64,000 nucleotides of DNA from Salsuginibacillus kocurii DSM 18087 (GTDB lineage: Bacteria; Bacillota; Bacilli; Bacillales; Marinococcaceae), in NCBI RefSeq assembly GCF_000377705.1, contig NZ_KB898631.1, forward strand, positions 84,063 through 148,062, in the 5' to 3' direction. Of the stretch, positions 59,453 to 64,000 are shown piece after piece (the first letter of the stretch is position 1; each line of letters starts with the position of its first letter). The notes under the pieces are model-generated. The model did no database searches. It was not told where the DNA came from and was given only the letters and a program-made list of their open reading frames with translations. A program made the translations under genes and the position numbers.

Positions 59453-61264
59453 TCAATGTATTGTAGTTAGTACTTTTGGATAACTCTTAGTAGGAATATC
59501 GTTTTCTGTTATCTCTAACTCTTTCTTTTTCTTCTTATTTAATCTAATCAATTTAAGATCGTACTTTTCTAACATCTCTCCGAGACAACGCTTAAACTGA
59601 TTACTTTTAAATTGTTTTTGTCCTTTAAAGTATGTAAGTACATTTTCTAAAATTTCTTTTTCAGTTGCCCAGCCTTTATATTCAATAATATCTAAAGCAG
59701 ATTTTTCTATCAAAGAAGTTACTTTTTCATTTAAAGGTTTTATTTCTTTACCCTTATCCTGCGGAAAAACTCTATTTGCCTCGTCTCTACCAAAATTTCG
59801 ATAGATGCCCTCATAATTCATTGCTTTAGTTGTTAACCCTTTTTCGATCCATTCTTGACACTGTTTATTTAATTCGGAAAAAAAGTTATACGAATACAAT
59901 TTAATTTCATATGTGTTATTTAGGTACTGGTATTGATTATTTTCTTTAACTTTTTGTTGTATTTCTAGTAAATCTTGAGGAACTTCTTCTTCATCCAATT
60001 TATAAATGAGTCTAAAAAAAGTAAAGATGTTCATTCTTACTCCCGTGACGCTTTTACTTTTATTAAATTTACTAGCTATTGTATTTAAGGAGTGAAAAAA
60101 TAACAATCTTGGGTCATCATCTTGAGCGGGTAAATTCTCTTTTATTAAATCAAGTAATATGTATAGGTTATCCAATAAACCAGACCCCTTAAAAAGTTTA
60201 TAAAAATAGGGGTACATTGCTTTTAAATCATCGGACTGCAATATGTACTTATAGTGGTCAATTTCTTCTTTTAATCTTTTTTGCGTTGAAGTCTCTATAA
60301 TTTCAATTTTATACAGTTTCATTAAAAACTTTACTGCTTCGGTAGCTCTTACATCAAGTAACCTTTCGGTTATTTCTATAATAGTTCCAACAAATGAGCT
60401 GCTGACTGAGTGGCATTTATAAAGGTAATGCCCTGTTCCATTTTGACTTATATATATACTTGCTGACGGACTGTTTTCCTCATGGAATATATCATGGAAA
60501 TTTCTCTTATATATCCCTAAGTAGCTATGTAAATCTTGTTTTTTTAAATACTCATATACTTGATACTTATTATGTAACTGAATAGGATCAGGTTGCATTT
60601 TCATATGTAATTCTTCTATATTCTTGCTTTTAATATGTGATACATTACTATCATCAAGGTTATGTTTTATGTTATGATTGAATTTTGATGTTTTAGCAGG
60701 ACATATAGACTTAGTACTCTTTGTCCTGCTAAAACTCTCACCTTCTAATTTGTTATCATAATTTATTTCTATAACTTCTTTGCCACCGTAAAATAGCCTA
60801 CTTCCATCTTTACATGCAGGGTCAGCTTGCCAGTATTTCTTCAATAATTCTTTGGTGACACTTTCTGCTTTCTCATATTTATGTATTGGTTTATCTAAAC
60901 AAAATACCACCCTAAACTTTTCCCAGTGGTCTTTATAAGAAAAAGTTTTATACAAGAACGCTGCATTATTTTTTATAAAATCGTCCTCTAACGCTTGGCT
61001 TATTGTAAATGTTACTTGTCTATTTCCTTCTTCATCGGTATTATCAAAATCTAAAGCCACTATTTGTTGATGTTGCCAATGCTTTTTTTGTCTCTTACTA
61101 CCACCTTTCAAAAACGAAGGAACAAAAGTCTTTCCCTTCTCAATCTCATCTGCTAGTTGCTTTATATTATAAAGGTCTACTGGGTGCTCCATTATTGAAT
61201 ATGTTAATCTCCCTGCATCATTAGGCTTTTCACTATATTCTTTTTGGTCAATCATTAACTTCAT
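59453..61264 (-). CDS. Primase-like replication protein
   Basis: 603 residues; GGAG lies 11 nt before ATG 61264. The N-terminal part carries a primase-polymerase-like set: IVALDFDNTDEEG (Asp72, Asp74 as DxD), FRVVFCLDKPIHKYEKA (117-133) and DPACKDGSRLFYGG (148-161). A degenerate CHC2-like zinc region follows (FHDIFHEENSPSASIYIS...GHYLYKCHS, about 256-286), and the remainder (about 310-603) is helical with a winged-helix-like end (SNQFKRCLGEMLEKYDLKLI). No helicase P-loop is seen. It most likely starts replication of the excised element. The assignment rests on motif pattern, so it is moderate. Confidence 0.6.
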   Translation of the reverse strand: MKLMIDQKEYSEKPNDAGRLTYSIMEHPVDLYNIKQLADEIEKGKTFVPSFLKGGSKRQKKHWQHQQIVALDFDNTDEEGNRQVTFTISQALEDDFIKNNAAFLYKTFSYKDHWEKFRVVFCLDKPIHKYEKAESVTKELLKKYWQADPACKDGSRLFYGGKEVIEINYDNKLEGESFSRTKSTKSICPAKTSKFNHNIKHNLDDSNVSHIKSKNIEELHMKMQPDPIQLHNKYQVYEYLKKQDLHSYLGIYKRNFHDIFHEENSPSASIYISQNGTGHYLYKCHSVSSSFVGTIIEITERLLDVRATEAVKFLMKLYKIEIIETSTQKRLKEEIDHYKYILQSDDLKAMYPYFYKLFKGSGLLDNLYILLDLIKENLPAQDDDPRLLFFHSLNTIASKFNKSKSVTGVRMNIFTFFRLIYKLDEEEVPQDLLEIQQKVKENNQYQYLNNTYEIKLYSYNFFSELNKQCQEWIEKGLTTKAMNYEGIYRNFGRDEANRVFPQDKGKEIKPLNEKVTSLIEKSALDIIEYKGWATEKEILENVLTYFKGQKQFKSNQFKRCLGEMLEKYDLKLIRLNKKKKKELEITENDIPTKSYPKVLTTIH

Positions 61265-61443
61265 TCATATATCTTCTCCTTTTTTTGAGCCCAAAAGCCC
61301 TCCATAATTTATAATTTTACATATCAGAGGCTAAAAACTTCCCTATACAAGCAATTTCACCATTCACCTCCTATTTACTAATAAACTTGTCCTTCCCTTT
61401 TAAAACCTAAACATAATCACCCCCTTAAATTGCTTCTATTCAT
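61265..61443 (-). other. Leader with several mini-frames before the primase gene
   Basis: Three very short frames with good ribosome sites follow each other: AAGGGGGTGATT-ATG (4 codons), AGGAGGTGA-ATG (6 codons) and an ATG giving MEGFWAQKKEKIYE whose TGA overlaps the primase start as ATGA. They may be remnants of a lost excisionase-type gene or upstream frames that tune primase translation. Confidence 0.4.
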
Positions 61444-62025
61444 CTAAACAAGATACTTTTTTAAAATACTTTTTAAATCTTTCATAAACTGTTCATCTTG
61501 TTCATTCATTCCTACTGGTTTTCCCCAATTCGTAGAAAGTAAATAAGTGAACATATGTAATGCGGCAACTTCATTAGTGCCTTTTTTCTCAAAGATATTC
61601 AATGTTTGTTTCATTATCTTGGATTTTTTAGAAGTATCATCTTCTTCATTTATCTGTTTAAATATACTATTTATTAAAGCTTTTTTATCTTTTAAACGAT
61701 ATAAGCGACTTCTCTCCGTAGATAAAGGATCATTATTAAAAATTTCCCCATCAACTTCTACTTCCTCATACTCATCTGATGAACGTTTTTCAATATGCGC
61801 AATTTGAACATCTAATTGTTCAATCTCATTAAGTGCCTCTTTATTAAAGAATTCAGGATCTATACCATTAAATAGTACTGAGAGTTTAGGAAGATGCTTT
61901 TTAGGTATATACCTTGTTTTTCCTTTAATGTAATCAGTTATAGTTTGTTTACTGACTCCCAACTCTTTTGCTATCTCCTTATATTGATAATCAAATACCC
62001 TTGCACAATATTCTAACGGATGCAT
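61444..62025 (-). CDS. Cro/cI-family repressor of the element
   Basis: 193 residues from ATG 62025, with TTTGGAGTG six bases upstream. XRE helix-turn-helix at the N-terminus (DYQYKEIAKELGVSKQTITDYIKGKTRYI, read in parts; recognition helix SKQTITDY). The C-terminal 130 residues are acidic and helical and lack the Ser-Lys LexA-type protease, so release from DNA would need a partner or ligand, as with Stl-type regulators. It should keep the element quiet and bind the palindromes just upstream of its own start (62039-62056, 62068-62085). Confidence 0.85.
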   Translation of the reverse strand: MHPLEYCARVFDYQYKEIAKELGVSKQTITDYIKGKTRYIPKKHLPKLSVLFNGIDPEFFNKEALNEIEQLDVQIAHIEKRSSDEYEEVEVDGEIFNNDPLSTERSRLYRLKDKKALINSIFKQINEEDDTSKKSKIMKQTLNIFEKKGTNEVAALHMFTYLLSTNWGKPVGMNEQDEQFMKDLKSILKKYLV

Positions 62026-62038
62026 ATTTAACACTCCA

Positions 62039-62085
62039 AATCTGACTGGTATGATATTTAACATTATAATCTGACAGGTCAGATT
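62039..62085. promoter_or_regulatory. Repressor operators and promoter
   Basis: AATCTGAC-AG-GTCAGATT (62068-62085) is a perfect palindrome. AATCTGAC-TG-GTATGATA (62039-62056) is an imperfect second copy 11 bp away. On the minus strand TATAAT overlaps the first, and TTTGGAGTG of the repressor gene begins right after the second. The arrangement points to autoregulation. Confidence 0.82.
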
Positions 62086-62200
62086 TGTAAACAGTTATCT
62101 CAAATTTTTTTGTAAGCTTTTTGGTAGCTCTATATTCAATAAGGTTACCAAAAATTCATTGTAATTATTTTTGTGATATTAATATATTCAAAAATCATTT
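62086..62200. other. Short gap upstream of the repressor promoter
   Basis: A/T-rich; likely holds the -35 region of the repressor promoter (about 62090-62100). Nothing else seen. Confidence 0.35.
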
Positions 62201-62491
62201 TTATGGATATGATGCTGTTAATTTAAAAAATGCTTCATATTCCTGATTTTTTGGCTTATTCTTATTTGATTCCCCCTGAATATTTAATTGATAATTACTC
62301 ATCAAAGTGTCTTCATTTTCTTCAAAAAATAGATCACTTACTTCAATGTCAATTTTCATAATCTCTGATTGTAAATCCATATGTTGATAAAATTCAGCCC
62401 AATTGGTTGTGGTGTCTAAATCATATTGTTTGTTTTCTAAGAGTGCCGATTGGTGCAGCTTGTTTAATAGTTTGGATTTTGCTTGTAGCAT
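62201..62491 (-). CDS. Small unknown protein after the integrase
   Basis: 96 residues. GGGAGG lies 7 nt before ATG 62491, 16 nt after the integrase stop, so both share a transcript. Acidic, helical N-terminus (LQAKSKLLNKLHQSALLENK). No DNA-binding motif that I recognise. An excisionase-like or directionality role is possible by position, but the sequence gives no proof. Confidence 0.6.
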   Translation of the reverse strand: MLQAKSKLLNKLHQSALLENKQYDLDTTTNWAEFYQHMDLQSEIMKIDIEVSDLFFEENEDTLMSNYQLNIQGESNKNKPKNQEYEAFFKLTASYP

Positions 62492-62507
62492 TTGTTAGCC
62501 TCCCTAT

Positions 62508-63425
62508 TTAGATATCAAGATGATTCATTGGATTATACTTTTCATTCTGCTCCTGCAAATCTTCCCCCCAAAGCGCTAGATACTTCTCCACCATGTCTAG
62601 TTTTTCGTGTCGTAGAAGCTTTTGAAGGCTAAATACATCTCCGCCATTCATTAAATAACGATGAGCAAACGTATGCCTAAACGTATGAGCTGACAAGCGC
62701 ACATCTCGAAAATTCATCATTTTTGATAGGTACTTAAAAACGTTTTGTACTGCATTTTCAGTTAATCGCTCGTTTTTTTGATTAACAAATACATAATCTG
62801 ATAACGCTCCAAAATGGCTCTCGCAGAACATGCGGTACTCAGCTAAATCTTTTGTTAACTTATCAGTAATTGGCAACGTATTCACCATGCGCTTTTTACC
62901 AAAAATCGATATTTGCTTACGCTCAAAATCTACATCTGACCAACGCAGGTTACACATTTCTCCTAAACGAACACCTGTACCTAAAAGGAATACGATTATG
63001 GTATAGTTGCGATACGCATAAAAGGAATACTCTTTCCGTTTTTGGCGCTTATAGTAGTCCAGCATTTTACGGATGTGGTGATCTGTAAATACATCAATAT
63101 GAATATCTTCTTTCTGCTTCTTCAACTTCTTAGCTGGATTGCTTTCAATAACTTCAATTTCGATCATGTAATTAAAAAAGGCATTAAGGTTTTTAAGTTT
63201 AGTGTTAATGGAAGCAGGCTTATTCTTCTGCACTTCTTGCTCATTCACCAAAAACGCCTTGATCACATCAGTTCTGATATCTGTTACATCTGTTATTTCA
63301 CATTGGTGCACGGCATATTGGTGAAAAATTTGAAGGGTATATTCGTAACTATTGATAGTCGTTTGTGATAGGTTTCGGAACTTTCGATCTGATAGGAAAT
63401 CCTGAATAGCAAATTTTAATAACAT
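62508..63425 (-). CDS. int: Tyrosine recombinase (integrase) of the element
   Basis: 305 residues, lambda-integrase family. N-terminal SAM-like core-binding domain at about 5-100, catalytic domain 110-290 with Arg153 (GTGVRLGEM), Lys177/178, His247 and Arg250 (SAHTFRHTF), His273 (LLRHEKLD) and the nucleophile Tyr282 (VEKYLAL). It would insert the circle at the 3' part of tRNA-Thr and, with a helper, cut it out. ATG 63425 lies 125 nt from the intact tRNA gene. Its Shine-Dalgarno is inside a terminator-like hairpin (63426-63465), so expression is likely limited. Confidence 0.96.
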   Translation of the reverse strand: MLLKFAIQDFLSDRKFRNLSQTTINSYEYTLQIFHQYAVHQCEITDVTDIRTDVIKAFLVNEQEVQKNKPASINTKLKNLNAFFNYMIEIEVIESNPAKKLKKQKEDIHIDVFTDHHIRKMLDYYKRQKRKEYSFYAYRNYTIIVFLLGTGVRLGEMCNLRWSDVDFERKQISIFGKKRMVNTLPITDKLTKDLAEYRMFCESHFGALSDYVFVNQKNERLTENAVQNVFKYLSKMMNFRDVRLSAHTFRHTFAHRYLMNGGDVFSLQKLLRHEKLDMVEKYLALWGEDLQEQNEKYNPMNHLDI

Positions 63426-63465
63426 AAAAAAGCTACCTCCTTTCTTTTTACGAAAGAAGATAGCT
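63426..63465 (-). promoter_or_regulatory. Terminator-like hairpin that contains the int ribosome site
   Basis: AGCTATCTTCTTTC-GTAAAAA-GAAAGGAGGTAGCT forms a 14-bp stem with two G-U pairs and is followed by TTTTT. Its right arm holds GGAGG, the int Shine-Dalgarno, and int starts directly after. It can end transcription coming from the rRNA-tRNA operon and hide the ribosome site in any read-through RNA. Confidence 0.78.
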
Positions 63466-63547
63466 TCAATTGGAATGATATATAAGTACCATCACAACAT
63501 TCTTTTTACCAAAAGTAAGAACGCTGTAACCACTGTTATGTCTGTAC

Positions 63548-63623
63548 TGGAGCTTCCTACCGGGCTTGAACCGGTGACCTCATCCTTACCATGGATGCGC
63601 TCTACCAACTGAGCTAAGGAAGC
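63548..63623 (-). tRNA. tRNA-Thr (anticodon GGT), intact att copy
   Basis: 76 nt with CCA. Acceptor GCTTCCT/AGGAAGC, anticodon loop ATGGTAA gives GGT, T-arm CCGGTTCAAGCCCGG. It is the last tRNA of the rRNA operon and the att site of the element; only its first two bases are outside the 74-bp repeat, so almost the whole gene may come from the element's att. Confidence 0.95.
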
Positions 63624-63626
63624 AAA

Positions 63627-63701
63627 TGGCTCCACAGGCAGGATTCGAACCTGCGACCGATCGGTTAACAGCCGATTGCTCTACCACTGAGCTACTGTGG
63701 A
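63627..63701 (-). tRNA. tRNA-Asn (anticodon GTT)
   Basis: 75 nt with CCA. Acceptor TCCACAG/CTGTGGA, anticodon loop CTGTTAA gives GTT, T-arm GCAGGTTCGAATCCTGC. Between 5S rRNA and tRNA-Thr, 3 nt from the latter. Confidence 0.96.
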
Positions 63702-63715
63702 ATATAAATATGTAG

Positions 63716-63832
63716 GCCTGGCAGTGTCCTACTCTCACGGGGGGTTGCCCCCCGATTACCATCGGCGCTGAAGAACTTAACGGCCGTGTTCGGCATGGGA
63801 ACGGGTGTGACCTCTTCGCCATCACCACCAGA
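63716..63832 (-). rRNA. rrf: 5S ribosomal RNA
   Basis: About 117 nt. Typical 5S features on the minus strand: TCTGGTGGTGATGGCGAAGA at the 5' end, CACACCCGTTCCCATGCCGA (loop A-C region), GAAGTTAAG-like TTAAGTTCTTCAGC and the 3' end GGACACTGCCAGGC pairing with the 5' end. Follows 23S by about 75 nt. Confidence 0.97.
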
Positions 63833-63903
63833 CCAATATAGAGTGTTATTCACTCAAAACTGGATAGCGTCGTTGATGAAATACCGGTGCGTTGACTTAA
63901 ACC

Positions 63904-64000
63904 ATTAGGATAAGCCCTCGACCGATTAGTATCTGTCAGCTGCACGTGTCGCCACGCGTCCACCTCAGACCTATCAACCTCATCATCTTTGAGGGGTCTT
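63904..64000 (-). rRNA. rrl: 23S ribosomal RNA, 3' end (cut by window edge)
   Basis: The minus strand reads GGTCTGAGGTGGACGCGTGG, then GACAGATACTAATCGGTCGA and GGGCTTATCC, the conserved end of bacterial 23S. The gene continues beyond base 64000. The exact 3' end is approximate. Confidence 0.95.

Larger units (their letters stand above)
53871..63621 (-). mobile_element. Integrated element of about 9.7 kb in tRNA-Thr(GGU)
   Basis: The two ends carry a 74-bp perfect direct repeat (53871-53944 and 63548-63621), which is all but the first two bases of a tRNA-Thr gene. A tyrosine integrase lies directly inside the end next to the intact tRNA. Other contents are a repressor, a primase-like protein, an HNH protein, two cargo proteins of defence type and a secreted protein, all on the minus strand and clearly more A/T-rich than the host part. 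There are no capsid, portal or conjugation genes, so it is a satellite-like or integrative element that cannot spread by itself. att core within the repeat; exact crossover cannot be fixed. Confidence 0.92.

Noticed and set aside
53945..63547. CRISPR array or prophage structural genes in the element
   Set aside because: No regular repeats with spacers were seen, and no capsid, portal, terminase or tail motifs were found.
63586..63828. Open frame across tRNA-Asn and 5S rRNA
   Set aside because: It covers structural RNA genes and has no ribosome site.

Overview
The window looks like a chromosomal segment of a Gram-positive, endospore-lineage bacterium of the Bacillaceae type, probably a halophile or alkaliphile. 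The lineage call rests on the sigW-rsiW pair with a consensus SigW promoter, the cdaA-cdaR-glmM-glmS operon with a glmS ribozyme, a Spo0E-like phosphatase, CcpA-type cre sites, a Bacillus-type SOS box and AGGAGG ribosome binding sites. The lifestyle guess rests on strongly acidic secreted and lipoprotein sequences (900-2261, 26857-28107, 36833-37585) and is inference only. No gene was compared with a database; names come from motifs and remembered family features.

Layout. 1-561 is the tail of a sensor histidine kinase. 900-2703 holds a His-rich acidic lipoprotein and a CopZ-like chaperone. 2877-5843 is a persulfide-handling cluster (DsrE-like protein, CstR-like repressor, TusA, rhodanese-persulfide dioxygenase, TusA-rhodanese) with palindromic CstR-type operators. 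6029-8529 is a cadCA metal-efflux operon in which an in-frame TGA replaces the first Cys of the CadA metal-binding motif. 8813-10432 has a K+ channel and an aldo-keto reductase. 11412-19827 is a fatty/aromatic acyl-CoA catabolic cluster (transporter, acyl-CoA ligase, thiolase, HADH-ECH fusion) with two overlapping IclR regulators reading divergently. 20083-22602 has a UbiA-type prenyltransferase and an EamA transporter. 23107-30396 carries glmS, glmM, cdaR, cdaA, rsiW and sigW on the minus strand. 31053-31829 is a tRNA cluster. 32293-35956 has ddl, a membrane-anchored MurF-like ligase and an alpha/beta hydrolase. 37856-40880 is cstA with a cory-CC-star protein and an ArsA-type ATPase behind two cre sites. 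41198-47525 has a TetR/MFS efflux pair, a YVTN propeller protein, an OFA-like MFS transporter and an SOS-box Y-family polymerase. 47749-53517 has cardiolipin synthase, nsrR divergent from hmp, a HD-GYP protein and small unknowns.

From 53.87 to 63.62 kb lies an integrated element of about 9.7 kb. It is bounded by a 74-bp perfect direct repeat that is nearly a whole tRNA-Thr(GGU) gene. The element encodes a tyrosine integrase, a small unknown protein, a Cro/cI-type repressor with its own palindromic operator, a primase-like replication protein, an HNH protein, two unknown proteins (one with a clear HEPN RNase motif) and a secreted copper-amine-oxidase-stalk protein. All genes point the same way as the upstream rRNA operon. 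The end of that operon (23S 3' end, 5S, tRNA-Asn, tRNA-Thr) occupies 63548-64000; its likely original terminator now sits at 53821-53851, beyond the far end of the element.

How the parts work together. Sulfane-sulfur stress is read by the CstR-like repressor and relieved by transfer through TusA and rhodanese domains to the dioxygenase. Cd/Zn stress is read by CadC and relieved by CadA if its N-terminal domain is still made. NO stress is read by NsrR and relieved by Hmp. Envelope metabolism (GlmM, GlmS, c-di-AMP synthesis, Ddl, MurF, SigW) is concentrated at 23-35 kb. The element carries replication and control genes plus candidate defence cargo.
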